DNA of 64,000 bases, taken from contig JBGQNR010000008.1 in assembly GCA_041501225.1 (NCBI GenBank), forward strand, positions 1 to 64,000. Direction: 5' to 3'. Source of the DNA: JAFNAG01 sp041501225. Lineage in GTDB: Bacteria > Acidobacteriota > UBA6911. The notes under the pieces are model-generated. The model saw nothing but the letters and a program-made list of their open reading frames with translations. It had not been told where the DNA came from and did not search any database. Made by a program: the position numbers and the translations under genes. This document shows positions 16,564 to 25,853 of this stretch, piece by piece (positions within the stretch are counted from its first letter, which is position 1; each line of letters begins with the position of its first letter).

Positions 16564-18642
16564 TTGGCAAGCATTGCGCAGAAACAGGGTTTTCAACAAC
16601 TCCTGGGTAAGGGGCATCTGGTCATCCCATTATCGGTGATGGGCATCCTGTTGATGATGACCATGCCGGTGCCGAGGGTGCTTCTGGACGTTTTGATCAG
16701 CCTGAACCTCACGATCTCGATCATCATCGTGATGGTCTCCATGTACATTCTTCAACCGGTGAACTTTTCGGTATTTCCCTCCCTGCTTCTCATTATCACT
16801 CTGTTCCGGCTTGCCCTGAATGTGGCGTCGACGCGCCTGATCCTGCTGCACGGCTCGGAAGGCGAAGATGCTGCCGGGAGAGTGATTCAGGCCTTCGGCC
16901 AGTTCGTCGTAGGCGGCAATTACGTAGTCGGCATCGTCGTTTTCCTCGTTCTCATTGGTATTCAATACATAGTCATCAACCACGGCGCGGTCCGCATTTC
17001 CGAAGTCACCGCCCGTTTCACACTCGATGCCATGCCGGGCAAGCAGATGAGCATCGACGCGGATATGAACGCAGGGCTCATTGACGAGGCGGAAGCGCGG
17101 GCGCGGCGCAAGGAGATTTCCGATGAGGCCGAGTTCTATGGAGCGATGGATGGCGCGATCCGTTTCACGAGCCGCGACGCGGTTGCCAGCACGCTGATTC
17201 TCACCATCAATATCGTTGGTGGCCTGCTGATCGGGGTTTTCCAGTTCGACATGCCTCTGGCGGAAGCAGCCAAGCGCTTCACCATTCTTACGGTTGGAGA
17301 CGGCCTGGTCACCGCCATTCCTTCGCTGCTGATTTCGGTAGCGGGGGGAATTATCACGACGCGCGCCGCCGCCGAGTCAAACCTGGGCGAGGATGTGATC
17401 AGCCAGTTGTTCAGGAATCCGGTGCCCGTTGCTGTCAGTTCCGCCTTTTTGTTCTTCTTCGGGCTCATTCCCGGATTGCCGTCGATCCCATTCTTCCTTC
17501 TTTCGGGACTGGCGGGCATCATGGCCTTCCGGACCAAAAAACAGCGGGACACCGAACAAGTAGTCATCGCCAAGGAACAGGCGGAGAAGGCGGAAGCGGA
17601 CAAACCCAAGGAACGCCTCGAACGTTTGCTGAAGGTCGATCCCCTGGGATTGGAGGTCGGCTACAACTTGATCCGCTACGTCGACGCCAGCCAGGGTGGG
17701 GACTTCCTCAACCGCATTAAATCCATACGCAGGCAGATTGCTCTGGACCTTGGGGTCGTGGTACCACCCATTCACATCACGGACAATCTGCAGCTCGAGC
17801 CGCGCGGGTATTCCATCCTGCTCAAGGGGGTCGAAATCGCCCGCGGGGAACTGGTTCCCGAGCACTGCCTGGCGATCAATCCCGGCACCGCGCACGAGGA
17901 CATTGGCGGTAGCGCCACATTAGAACCTGCATTTGGACTCGAGGCGCGCTGGATCAAACCTGCGGAGCGCGAACGAGCGCAGCTTGCCGGCTACACGGTT
18001 GTGGACCCGACTACCGTTCTGGCTACCCATCTTTCGGAAATTATCAAATCGCATGCCCATGAGCTTCTGGGCCGCCAGGAGACCAAGACTCTCGTCGATA
18101 CGGTCGCTGAGACTCATCCGAAGGTTGTCGAAGAGCTGGTCCCCAAGGTGCTGTCGATCGGCGAGGTCCAGAAAGTAATGCAAAACCTGCTCAAGGAGCG
18201 CGTTTCGGTGCGTGATGCCGTGAGCATTTTCGAGACGCTGGCCGACTACGCTTCAATGACCAAGAACGTCAATATCCTGACGGAGTACTGCCGCCAGGCC
18301 CTGGGGCGCTCTATCTGCAAGCAATATCAGAATGAACAGAACGATTTGATGGTCTTCACGATCAGTCCGGAAATCGAAAAGAACATCGGCGACGCGATCG
18401 TCCACACGGAGCAGGGTTCGTACTTGGCCCTGGAGCCGCGCCTGGCCAAAGATGTCATGCAGCGCATACGGCGCACGGTCGAGTCGGCTGCCGCCGGCAA
18501 GAGCCCGGTGCTGCTGTGCTCGGCAAATGTCCGGATGTATGTCCGACAGCTGATTGAGCGCTACCTCCCGAGTGCAGCGATCCTGTCTCACAACGAAATC
18601 CCGCCCAATGTCCGTGTTACTTCGGTAGGAATGGTGAGCTAG
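16564..18642 (+). CDS. flhA: flagellar export gate protein FlhA
   Basis: FlhA is the export gate ring with a large cytoplasmic domain that binds chaperone-substrate complexes. The 692 residues contain about eight N-terminal membrane segments and the FHIPEP-family signatures QPVNFSVFPSLLLIITLFRL, FTLDAMPGKQMSIDADMNAG and ARRKEISDEAEFYGAMDGA. The C-terminal domain covers about 330-692. A TTG start is used, supported by AGGAGG seven to ten bases upstream. FlhF begins one base after its stop. Confidence 0.96.
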   Translation: MASIAQKQGFQQLLGKGHLVIPLSVMGILLMMTMPVPRVLLDVLISLNLTISIIIVMVSMYILQPVNFSVFPSLLLIITLFRLALNVASTRLILLHGSEGEDAAGRVIQAFGQFVVGGNYVVGIVVFLVLIGIQYIVINHGAVRISEVTARFTLDAMPGKQMSIDADMNAGLIDEAEARARRKEISDEAEFYGAMDGAIRFTSRDAVASTLILTINIVGGLLIGVFQFDMPLAEAAKRFTILTVGDGLVTAIPSLLISVAGGIITTRAAAESNLGEDVISQLFRNPVPVAVSSAFLFFFGLIPGLPSIPFFLLSGLAGIMAFRTKKQRDTEQVVIAKEQAEKAEADKPKERLERLLKVDPLGLEVGYNLIRYVDASQGGDFLNRIKSIRRQIALDLGVVVPPIHITDNLQLEPRGYSILLKGVEIARGELVPEHCLAINPGTAHEDIGGSATLEPAFGLEARWIKPAERERAQLAGYTVVDPTTVLATHLSEIIKSHAHELLGRQETKTLVDTVAETHPKVVEELVPKVLSIGEVQKVMQNLLKERVSVRDAVSIFETLADYASMTKNVNILTEYCRQALGRSICKQYQNEQNDLMVFTISPEIEKNIGDAIVHTEQGSYLALEPRLAKDVMQRIRRTVESAAAGKSPVLLCSANVRMYVRQLIERYLPSAAILSHNEIPPNVRVTSVGMVS

Positions 18643-18643
18643 C

Positions 18644-19774
18644 ATGAAGATAAAGACTTTCTATGCCAGCACGATGGCAGAGGCCCTCCGGAACGTGAAG
18701 GAGGAGTTCGGCAGTGATGGGCTGATCCTGTCTACTAAGGAAATCCCCACCCGATCCTCATGGTTCCGCAGCAAACCGGCGGTGGAGGTTGTGGCTGCCA
18801 TCGACAATGGAATCGAATCGGAACAGGACCTGTTTACATCCTCCGGCCAGAGTTCAGCCCCGGCAGGTGCCGGAAAGATGGAGGCCGGATTCCAGGTGCA
18901 ACTTCCGAAGGTCGACAAGGAATACAGCGAGATGCGTCGCGCTTTGTATTCGTTGACTCGCCCGGCAGTCCCTTCCACCTCCCTGTTCTCGGATGCAGTC
19001 TCCTATGAGCTTTATCAGGACCTGGTCACCAACGAAGTCGACGAGTGGCTGGCCTACAAACTTCTTGACGAAGCCCAGACAAACCTCTCCCCCGAGGAAC
19101 GCGGCAACCGCGCTGCCCTCGCCAAAGCGGTGACCGAGGTTGCTCGGGGGCTGATTCGCAGCGAAGCGGCCGACCACGGGCTGCCTTCCAAGAAAGTTGT
19201 GGCATTCGTCGGCCCCACCGGCGTCGGCAAGACCACTGCCGCTGCTAAGCTGGCTGCGCGCCTGGCGCTCGAGCAGAAGAAGAAAGTCATCTTGTTGACC
19301 ACGGACACCTACCGCATCGGCGCTGTCGAACAGCTGAAGACTTATGCAGGGCTCATGGGATTGCCCTTCCGTGTTGTCGCGCAAGCCGGGGAGTTGGGTC
19401 AGGTCATTCATGAGAATCGCCAGCGTGACTACATCCTTATTGATACGGCGGGGCGCAGCCAGCGCGATCTCGGGGCAGTGCAGGATCTGATGCAGGTTCT
19501 TCAGGGATCGCCCGAGATCGAGCGGCATCTGGTTATGAGTGCTACGACCAAGCCGCTGGACATGCGCGAGATCGTAGACCGCTTTGGAGTCTGCAACCCT
19601 GACCATTTGCTTTTTACCAAGCTGGATGAAACGTCGACCTTCGGGCCGATCTTCAACGAACTGGTCCGGACCCAGAAGCCCCTGTCCTACATCGCGGATG
19701 GCCAGCGGGTGCCGGAAGATCTCCACGCCGTGCGGGGTGATCAAATTGTGGATATCGTCCTCAACACCCATTGA
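18644..19774 (+). CDS. flhF: flagellar biosynthesis GTPase FlhF
   Basis: FlhF is an SRP-type GTPase that sets flagellum position, usually at a pole. The 376 residues have the N-terminal FlhF opening (MKIKTFYASTMAEALRNVKE) and a G domain with GPTGVGKTTAAAKLA near 190, TTDTYRIGAVEQLKTYA, DTAGRS and TKLDETSTFG. The N-terminal basic segment that activates the GTPase through FlhG is visible only as the opening region. FlhG follows directly, forming the usual placement/number pair. Confidence 0.96.
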   Translation: MKIKTFYASTMAEALRNVKEEFGSDGLILSTKEIPTRSSWFRSKPAVEVVAAIDNGIESEQDLFTSSGQSSAPAGAGKMEAGFQVQLPKVDKEYSEMRRALYSLTRPAVPSTSLFSDAVSYELYQDLVTNEVDEWLAYKLLDEAQTNLSPEERGNRAALAKAVTEVARGLIRSEAADHGLPSKKVVAFVGPTGVGKTTAAAKLAARLALEQKKKVILLTTDTYRIGAVEQLKTYAGLMGLPFRVVAQAGELGQVIHENRQRDYILIDTAGRSQRDLGAVQDLMQVLQGSPEIERHLVMSATTKPLDMREIVDRFGVCNPDHLLFTKLDETSTFGPIFNELVRTQKPLSYIADGQRVPEDLHAVRGDQIVDIVLNTH

Positions 19775-19787
19775 ATTGGAGCATCAC

Positions 19788-20711
19788 TTGAAAAGCATGC
19801 GCAAGCTGAGTAGTCCAGGTTCCACCTCAAACAGCCAGGCAGATCAACCTGCCACCGTGAATGACCTGTCCCAGGGCAAGCCCCTGGGCCGCATCCGCCG
19901 CCCGGGCTCTCGCCCGAGAATCCTGGCCGTGACCAGCGGCAAGGGAGGGGTGGGCAAGACTAATGTCGTTGCAAACCTGGCGGCAGGTTTGGCGGAAATG
20001 GGTAAGAAGGTCGTCATTTTGGACGCCGATTTCGGGCTTGCCAACATTGACGTGCTCCTCGGCCTGAATCCGCACTTTCACCTGGGCCATGTGCTTTACG
20101 GCAAGAAGAAGCTGGCTGACATCATGGTGGAAGGCCCGGCGGGAATCCGCATTATCCCCGCCAGCTCCGGGCTGCAATGTCTGGCCGAACTCACGCTCGA
20201 ACAGAGAAACTGCCTCGTCCAGAGCTTTGCCGAGTTGGAAGGAGAGGCGGACTACCTGCTCATCGATACGGCGGCCGGCATCTCGACCAACGTCCTGCAC
20301 TTTTTGTTGTCGGCGCCCGAGATTGTGGTCGTGAGCGCCCCGGAGCCTACCGCGATTGTTGATGCCTACGCGGTCATCAAGATCGTCCTGGCGGAAGAAC
20401 CGGGCAAGACCATCCGAGTGCTCATCAATTCGGTCTCCGATGAAGAGGAATCGCGAGACGTTTTTCGCCAGATCAACTCCGTGGTCAAGAGGTTTCTTAA
20501 CCGCGAGGTGATCTACCTGGGACACATCGAGCGGGATCCCCACGTGTTGAAAGCGGTCCGCAACCAGGTGCTAGTCACACAATCTTACCCGGGCGCCCCC
20601 GCCAGCCGGTGCTTCAGAAAGCTGGCGCATGCGGTGGCGTTGCAGAGTGAGGTTTCCGGAGTGGAACACACTTTCGTGTGGGAAAAGCTACTCAACAATT
20701 GGATTAACTGA
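19788..20711 (+). CDS. flhG: flagellar number regulator FlhG (MinD-like ATPase)
   Basis: FlhG (FleN/YlxH) limits flagellar number, stimulates FlhF GTPase and in some bacteria tunes the master activator. The 307 residues have a Gln/Pro-rich N-terminus, then the deviant Walker A KGGVGKTNVVANLAAGLA near residue 51, switch LDADFGLANIDVLLGL, and DTAAGIS. TTG at 19788 or ATG at 19797 could start it; TTG has GGAG at the better distance. A second MinD-like gene lies at 53995 and is of a different type. Confidence 0.93.
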   Translation: MKSMRKLSSPGSTSNSQADQPATVNDLSQGKPLGRIRRPGSRPRILAVTSGKGGVGKTNVVANLAAGLAEMGKKVVILDADFGLANIDVLLGLNPHFHLGHVLYGKKKLADIMVEGPAGIRIIPASSGLQCLAELTLEQRNCLVQSFAELEGEADYLLIDTAAGISTNVLHFLLSAPEIVVVSAPEPTAIVDAYAVIKIVLAEEPGKTIRVLINSVSDEEESRDVFRQINSVVKRFLNREVIYLGHIERDPHVLKAVRNQVLVTQSYPGAPASRCFRKLAHAVALQSEVSGVEHTFVWEKLLNNWIN

Positions 20712-20803
20712 AGTCTTCTCGAATGCAGATATGCGTCTCAAGCTCATGAATAGCCTGCAAGGTTGTCGGCAATCCCGCCGCCTTGCCCATCAGAGGAAAT
20801 GCC

Positions 20804-21577
20804 ATGCAAGAAGCAGTTCGTCAGGGGAAAGCTTATGAAGCGGTGATCCAGCAGAATGCGAGTCGTGATGCGCTGATCCTCGAGCACCTGCCGCAGATCA
20901 AGTACATCGCGCACCGGATTTCGGCGAAGCTCCCGTCCCACGTCGAATTGAACGACCTGGTGAGTGCAGGCGTTCTGGGACTGCTCGACGCCGTTGAGAA
21001 ATTCGACCCCGGCCGCGGCGTGAAGTTCAAAACCTACGCCGAATTGCGAGTTAAGGGGGCCATTCTCGACAGCTTGAGAAATCTAGACTGGGCGCCGCGG
21101 TCTTTGCGCAAACGCAGCAAGGACCTCGAGAAAGTCTACAAGGAGCTCGAGCAGCGCCTCGGACGCCCCGCAGCCGACAAGGAGGTGTGTGACGAGTTGG
21201 GGATCACCCTGGAGGAGTTCTTCGAACTGGTGGACCAGATCAAAGGGCTCAACCTAGGGAGTTTTCACGAAATGGCCTCCCAGGAAGATGACCGCAACAG
21301 CGAGCCGCTGATCAAGTACATCCCCGACGCGCCCCAATTGGATCCCTTCTTCGTATTTCACAAGTCAGAGATCCGCGACCTGCTCTCGGGCGCCATTGAT
21401 GCCTTGCCGAAGAAAGAGCGGCTCGTGGTCTCCCTCTACTACTATGACGAGCTCACGATGAAGGAAATCGGCAAGGTACTGGGTGTCAACGAGTCGCGTG
21501 TGTCACAGCTGCATACGAAAGCGATGCTCCGCCTGCGCAACAAGCTGCGCAAAATCAAACAGGACGACAACGCCTAG
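20804..21577 (+). CDS. fliA: flagellar sigma factor FliA (sigma-28)
   Basis: FliA directs RNA polymerase to late flagellar promoters. The 257 residues have sigma region 2 (ELNDLVSAGVLGLLDAVEKF, then FKTYAELRVKGAILDSLR), region 3 and region 4 with the HTH (LTMKEIGKVLGVNESRVSQL). The ATG at 20804 follows AGAGGA. Four sites of a common sigma-28 form occur in this window, and the anti-sigma factor FlgM is encoded at 30611. Confidence 0.96.
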   Translation: MQEAVRQGKAYEAVIQQNASRDALILEHLPQIKYIAHRISAKLPSHVELNDLVSAGVLGLLDAVEKFDPGRGVKFKTYAELRVKGAILDSLRNLDWAPRSLRKRSKDLEKVYKELEQRLGRPAADKEVCDELGITLEEFFELVDQIKGLNLGSFHEMASQEDDRNSEPLIKYIPDAPQLDPFFVFHKSEIRDLLSGAIDALPKKERLVVSLYYYDELTMKEIGKVLGVNESRVSQLHTKAMLRLRNKLRKIKQDDNA

Positions 21578-21586
21578 GGAACCGCC

Positions 21587-22564
21587 ATGGATAAAATTCT
21601 ATCTCAAGACGAAATCAATGCGTTGTTTTCTACCATGGCCACCGATGGGGCCGTGGTCGCGGAATCTGCCGATCAGCCAAGTCTTCCGGAGACCCATGCC
21701 GTCAAGTACGACTTTATCCGCTCCGATCGTCTAGCCAAAGATCAGATCCGTAGCATCCACCAGCTGCACACCCAATTCGCGCGTTACCTTACTTCCTCCC
21801 TTTCTGCGTACTTGCGGGCGCTGGTGGAAGTTTCGCTGATTTCAGTAGATCAGGTTTCCTATATCGAGTTCCTGAAGCAGGTGTCGGACCCCACGCTGTT
21901 TTGCTCACTGTCGATGCTGCCTATGCACGGCAATGTCGCCATGGAAATCAGCCCGCCTCTGGCGTTCCCGGTAATCGACATCCTGCTGGGCGGACCGGGT
22001 AAGCCGCCTTCGGAGATTCGCAGCCTCACCGAGATCGAAATGCAGATCGTCGAAGGATTCATCAAGCTTGCTCTGCTCAGCTTGAAGGAAGCCTGGCGCC
22101 CACTGGTGGCCATCGAACCCAAGCTGGAGAGTACCGAGACCAAACCTCAGATGCTGCAGCTCGTGGCGGCAGGGGAAGCAGTGGTAGCCATTGGTTTCGA
22201 GGTCAAGGTGAGCGAAAACTCAGGCATGCTGAATCTCTGCATTCCTTCCAATATGCTGAAAATGAACCGGTCGCTCCTGGATCTGCAGCGCCGGCATCAT
22301 CACGCCGAATCCAGGGGCAGCGAGATCGAGAAGATCAGCGGGATCCTGCGCAGTGCCCAGATTACGCTTACCAGTGAGGTCCGCGACAAGGCGGTTGTGG
22401 TGGAGGATCTGCTCAGCGTTATGGCAGGCGACACCATTCAGGTCAATCATGCCGTCGGCGATCCAATTTTGCTGAACGTCAGTGGGGTGCCCAAGTTCTA
22501 TGGGCAGATCATCGAGCGGCGTGGAAAACGTGCTTTCGAAATTACTCATAAATACGCTTCGTGA
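21587..22564 (+). CDS. fliM: flagellar motor switch protein FliM
   Basis: FliM forms the wall of the C-ring, binding FliG and, in chemotactic bacteria, CheY-P. The 325 residues open with KILSQDEINALFSTM, the EIDALL-type CheY-binding peptide. The middle CheC-like domain includes VSYIEFLKQVSDPTLFCSLS, and the C-terminal SpoA domain includes VEDLLSVMAGDTIQVNH. The CheY-binding peptide is intact although no functional chemotaxis gene is present in this window. Confidence 0.96.
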   Translation: MDKILSQDEINALFSTMATDGAVVAESADQPSLPETHAVKYDFIRSDRLAKDQIRSIHQLHTQFARYLTSSLSAYLRALVEVSLISVDQVSYIEFLKQVSDPTLFCSLSMLPMHGNVAMEISPPLAFPVIDILLGGPGKPPSEIRSLTEIEMQIVEGFIKLALLSLKEAWRPLVAIEPKLESTETKPQMLQLVAAGEAVVAIGFEVKVSENSGMLNLCIPSNMLKMNRSLLDLQRRHHHAESRGSEIEKISGILRSAQITLTSEVRDKAVVVEDLLSVMAGDTIQVNHAVGDPILLNVSGVPKFYGQIIERRGKRAFEITHKYAS

Positions 22565-22574
22565 GGTGGCTACG

Positions 22575-23513
22575 TTGAATAACTCCATCCCAAACAATCC
22601 AAGCAACCAAGAAAAAGTATTGCAGCCGCTGGCGCAAGCCTTCGCCGCAGGATTGTCCGAAGCGGCCCGGAAAGGGCTGCAAAGCACGGCTTCGGTGAGC
22701 TGCGTCCGAGTAGAGCGAACATCGCTGCGCACTCTTCTTCAGCCTGCCTCTGCCACTTTAGGCATAGAGATCAGATTTGACAGAGGCATCAGCGGCAAGG
22801 CGCTGCTCATCGTAGCAAAATCCGAGCTCGCCCGGATCGCGGGGATGCTCGCGGGACTCGAGTGCGACGAAAACACGGCGGTCGCCCCTGAGTTCATGGA
22901 GGCGAACCTGCAGTTTTTTGCGGACGGTGTCGAAGCCTCAGGCCGGAGCTTCGCACAGTCCTGCGGCCTGCCGATCCACGCTTCTGCCCCCCAGGTGGTC
23001 AATCCTGAAGGAACCGACGCCGCACTACTGCGATTGGCGGACACCTACTCGGATGTGGCCTGCCTTAGTTTCCAGGTGAAGCTGGAGAACCTGCCGGATG
23101 ACCATATCCTGCTCCTGGTGCATGGTGACCTGCTGGCATCGCTTAATGCGCAGCTACCCCACTATGCCTCGGCCGCGTCCGGCGAGTCGGCTGCACTGCC
23201 GAACGGCCCCTCGCACGGAGGCGGAGCCGGCGGCAAATCGCCGCAGCCGCGGTGGAACATCGACCTGATTCTCGATGTAGAACTTGAGGTCGCCGTCTCT
23301 TTTGGCGAAGCCCAGATGCCTTTGCGGGATGTCCTGAAGCTCGGGATCGGGTCTGTGATCGAACTGGAGAAGGGAGTTAATGATCCGGTGACCATCCTCA
23401 TCAACGACAAGCCGATCGTGAGCGGGGAAGTGGTGGTGGTCAACGGCAACTATGGCGTGAAGGTGTTGGAAGTGGAAAGCACGGCGGATCGCATCCGCTC
23501 TATGGGTAGATAA
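22575..23513 (+). CDS. FliY/FliN-like switch protein with long N-terminal domain
   Basis: The C-terminal third (about 235-312) is a clear SpoA/FliN domain: LEVAVSFGEAQMPLRDVLKL, then GSVIELEKGVNDPVTILIND and VVVVNGNYGVKVLEV. The first 200 or so residues form a separate globular region that resembles the CheC-like domain of FliY. The expected CheC catalytic pattern (ExxN spaced before a second site) is not cleanly present, so phosphatase activity is doubtful. A Ser/Gly/Pro linker joins the two. A TTG start at 22575 follows GAGGTGG. With the short FliN at 12194, this locus encodes two SpoA proteins besides FliM. Confidence 0.82.
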   Translation: MNNSIPNNPSNQEKVLQPLAQAFAAGLSEAARKGLQSTASVSCVRVERTSLRTLLQPASATLGIEIRFDRGISGKALLIVAKSELARIAGMLAGLECDENTAVAPEFMEANLQFFADGVEASGRSFAQSCGLPIHASAPQVVNPEGTDAALLRLADTYSDVACLSFQVKLENLPDDHILLLVHGDLLASLNAQLPHYASAASGESAALPNGPSHGGGAGGKSPQPRWNIDLILDVELEVAVSFGEAQMPLRDVLKLGIGSVIELEKGVNDPVTILINDKPIVSGEVVVVNGNYGVKVLEVESTADRIRSMGR

Positions 23514-23535
23514 GTTTTTGTATCAGGAGTCCAGG

Positions 23536-24450
23536 ATGTTGGCGAAGAGCGACAACCCCACCAGCAACGCAACGGTCCCGGATCTCCAGGCGATCGCCAA
23601 CCGCGCAGGCGATCTTCCGGCATTCCCTTCAACGGCGACGGCCGCCATGCAAATGACCGACGATCCGGATGTCCGCATCAGGGAACTCCAGTCCGTCATT
23701 ACCAAAGATCAGGCGCTGACGGCCCGCATCCTCAAGATCGTCAATTCGGCGATGTACTGTTTCGAAAGGGAGGTCTCCACCGTTTCCCATGCGATCACGA
23801 TCCTCGGATTGGATACAGTTCGCTCCATCATCGTCGCCGCCGCAGTACAGCAGATCTTCCAGAAGAGATCCGCCCCGACCACAGACCTGACCAGCAAGCT
23901 TTTTTGGGAGCACTCCTTTGGAGCCGCAGTTGCCGCCAAGACCATTGCGGCTCGCATCAACTACCCTGTGCCGGAGGAGGCATTCAGCAGCGGGCTGCTC
24001 CACGATATGGGAAAGATGGTCTTGTTGAGGAATCAAGGCCAGCTCTATCACGAAATCCTCAACGAAGTTTATTGTGGCGCAGCCACATTCTGCGATGCCG
24101 AACTCACAGCCTTCGGATACACCCATGCCCAACTGGGATCTTTGCTGGCTGCGAAATGGCGTTTTCCGGCGCAGCTGGTCGAAAGCATTCTCCACCACCA
24201 CGACTTTGCTGCGGCACCCACCTACCGGCGGCTGGCTGCCATTACTTCGATGGCGGACTCCATGATGGTGGCTCTCGAGGTCGGGTTTCGCAAAGACAAA
24301 TCGCTGAAGCTCGAAGACGAGCTGTCGGCGAAATACCTCAATCTGACGGCTCCGATACTGCAAAAAACGGCTGCAGAACTGCGGACCATGATTCCAATGC
24401 TGTCCGGCAACGCGCGCTCGCAAGAGGTGCGGCAGACGGCAGGGAGGTGA
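23536..24450 (+). CDS. HDOD-domain protein in flagellar operon
   Basis: A 304-residue HDOD-domain protein. The domain covers about 10-215: LPAFPSTATAAMQMTDDPD, then ITKDQALTARILKIVNSAMY, AITILGLDTVRSIIVAAAVQ and GLLHDMGKMVLL. HDOD proteins are HD-like signalling proteins often found with two-component, chemotaxis or c-di-GMP systems; catalytic activity is generally not shown. The ATG at 23536 follows AGGAGT. Its position between the switch genes and a DUF2802-like gene suggests a motility signalling role, which is inference. Confidence 0.85.
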   Translation: MLAKSDNPTSNATVPDLQAIANRAGDLPAFPSTATAAMQMTDDPDVRIRELQSVITKDQALTARILKIVNSAMYCFEREVSTVSHAITILGLDTVRSIIVAAAVQQIFQKRSAPTTDLTSKLFWEHSFGAAVAAKTIAARINYPVPEEAFSSGLLHDMGKMVLLRNQGQLYHEILNEVYCGAATFCDAELTAFGYTHAQLGSLLAAKWRFPAQLVESILHHHDFAAAPTYRRLAAITSMADSMMVALEVGFRKDKSLKLEDELSAKYLNLTAPILQKTAAELRTMIPMLSGNARSQEVRQTAGR

Positions 24451-24452
24451 AT

Positions 24453-24902
24453 GTGAGCTCTCTAAACGGTCTTTCCCTGGGTCTCGGGGCAGCAGCCCTG
24501 CTTGCGGTCGGGGGATGCTTCATTGTGCAGCTGGTTTGGCGGCGCCGGTTTCTCGACCTCCAGGGGGAAGTGAGGCGGCTTTCCGAGGATCTGCTCCAGG
24601 TAGTCGAACTGCAATCGGACGTATATCGCAGGGTGTGCCGGAACCTCACGGACGTCGAGGAAAAAGTCCTCGAACTTTCGGTGCCCTCCGGGGATGCGCC
24701 GCTTCCATTGGAACGCCGGCATCAGGTGCTGGCGCTCGCTCGCAAAGGAGTTGCCGTCGATGAAATCGCCCGCCGGCTCAACATGCCGAAAGGCGAAGCC
24801 GAGTTGATCCTGAGTCTGCGCAGATACATGGATGTCAAAAGTGATGAACCTCAACCGCCGGCGCCCAACAGGTATGTGCGCAACGGCGCCTTGGTGGGGT
24901 AA
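24453..24902 (+). CDS. membrane-anchored DUF2802-like protein with HTH-like C-terminus
   Basis: A 149-residue protein with one N-terminal membrane segment (about 6-25), then a helical heptad-rich stretch (LQGEVRRLSEDLLQVVELQ), then a helix-turn-helix-like region (VLALARKGVAVDEIARRLNM). This order resembles DUF2802 proteins found near flagellar and chemotaxis genes; the family name is a recollection. GTG starts at 24447 (overlapping the previous stop) or 24453 are possible; the latter has GGGAGG at the better distance. No function is known to me. Confidence 0.7.
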   Translation: MSSLNGLSLGLGAAALLAVGGCFIVQLVWRRRFLDLQGEVRRLSEDLLQVVELQSDVYRRVCRNLTDVEEKVLELSVPSGDAPLPLERRHQVLALARKGVAVDEIARRLNMPKGEAELILSLRRYMDVKSDEPQPPAPNRYVRNGALVG

Positions 24903-25033
24903 CCCGCATCGGCATGCAACGGTTGCCCAGTGGAATGGGTAAATTTTGCCAGTTTCTGTCATAACTTTGACGCTTTGTAGAGGTACACGGAGCTAAATGG
25001 TGCAAATAAAAGGGATTTTTGGTACCGCGCCGA

Positions 25034-25049
25034 TGGCACAAAACTTGCT
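25034..25049 (+). promoter_or_regulatory. sigma-54-type promoter for flgF operon
   Basis: TGGCAC, five bases, TTGCT is a perfect -24/-12 match. The predicted start near 25060 is followed by a short hairpin (25081-25096, GCTCC/GGAGC, loop CCAAAA) just before the ribosome-binding site of flgF. Confidence 0.85.
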
Positions 25050-25110
25050 AACACTTTGGTGGCAACACCGATAAGACGTGGCTCCCCAAAAGGAGCGCAG
25101 GAGATAAGAC

Positions 25111-25845
25111 GTGCATAGCAGCATACAAGTGGCCTATACGGGGCTTAAAGCACAGATGGATGCCCTGGACACGCTCGCGAACAACCTTGCCAATGCCAAT
25201 GCAGCCGGGTTCAAGGAGCAAAAATCCTTCTTTACCACCTTCAATCGAATGATGGAATCGCCCGGCGCCACTCAACTCGAAGCTGCAATCAATAACGAGG
25301 TGTCGGCCGGAAGCGCGCTGAATCTAACTGACGGGTCCCTGCTGGAAACTCGTCGGGACTTGGATGTCGCTCTCTCGGGAAATGGTTTCTTCACCGTGGA
25401 GACACCCGCAGGTGTGCGCTATACGCGCAACGGCAGCTTGACCACCAATGCGAAATCGGAGCTCTGCACCGCGGATGGGTTCCCGGTCCTCGGCGAACGT
25501 GGGCGGATTGTGCTGAATCAGGGGAAAGTTACGATTAACCAGGATGGAGAAATTCTGGTCGACGACGTGCGCGTCGACCGCCTCAAGCTGGCTGCTTTTG
25601 ACGACCGCGCCTCACTGCTCAGCGAGGGCAACTTGCTCTTCGCTCCAGCATTGGGCGGTCAGGCCGCCAAGCCTGCTTCGGGAGTGGTTGTCAGGCAAGG
25701 ATATCAAGAACAGTCGAACGTAAACCCGATGCTGGCGACCGTGCGCATGGTGGAAATCCTGCGCCATTTTGAAGCGATTCAAAAAAGTATCAGCCTGATG
25801 TTTAACGACATGGACGCCAAGGCGATCGAAAGACTTGGGCGTTAG
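25111..25845 (+). CDS. flgF: flagellar rod protein FlgF
   Basis: FlgF joins proximal to distal rod. The 244 residues have the axial N-terminus (DTLANNLANANAAGFKEQKS), a short D1 insert (VALSGNGFFTVETPAGVRYT) and the C-terminal FLG_bbr_C region (VRMVEILRHFEAIQKSISLM). A GTG start (VHSSIQVAYTG) follows AGGAG at 7 bases. FlgG follows 8 bases after. Confidence 0.93.
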   Translation: MHSSIQVAYTGLKAQMDALDTLANNLANANAAGFKEQKSFFTTFNRMMESPGATQLEAAINNEVSAGSALNLTDGSLLETRRDLDVALSGNGFFTVETPAGVRYTRNGSLTTNAKSELCTADGFPVLGERGRIVLNQGKVTINQDGEILVDDVRVDRLKLAAFDDRASLLSEGNLLFAPALGGQAAKPASGVVVRQGYQEQSNVNPMLATVRMVEILRHFEAIQKSISLMFNDMDAKAIERLGR

Positions 25846-25853
25846 GAGAACCT

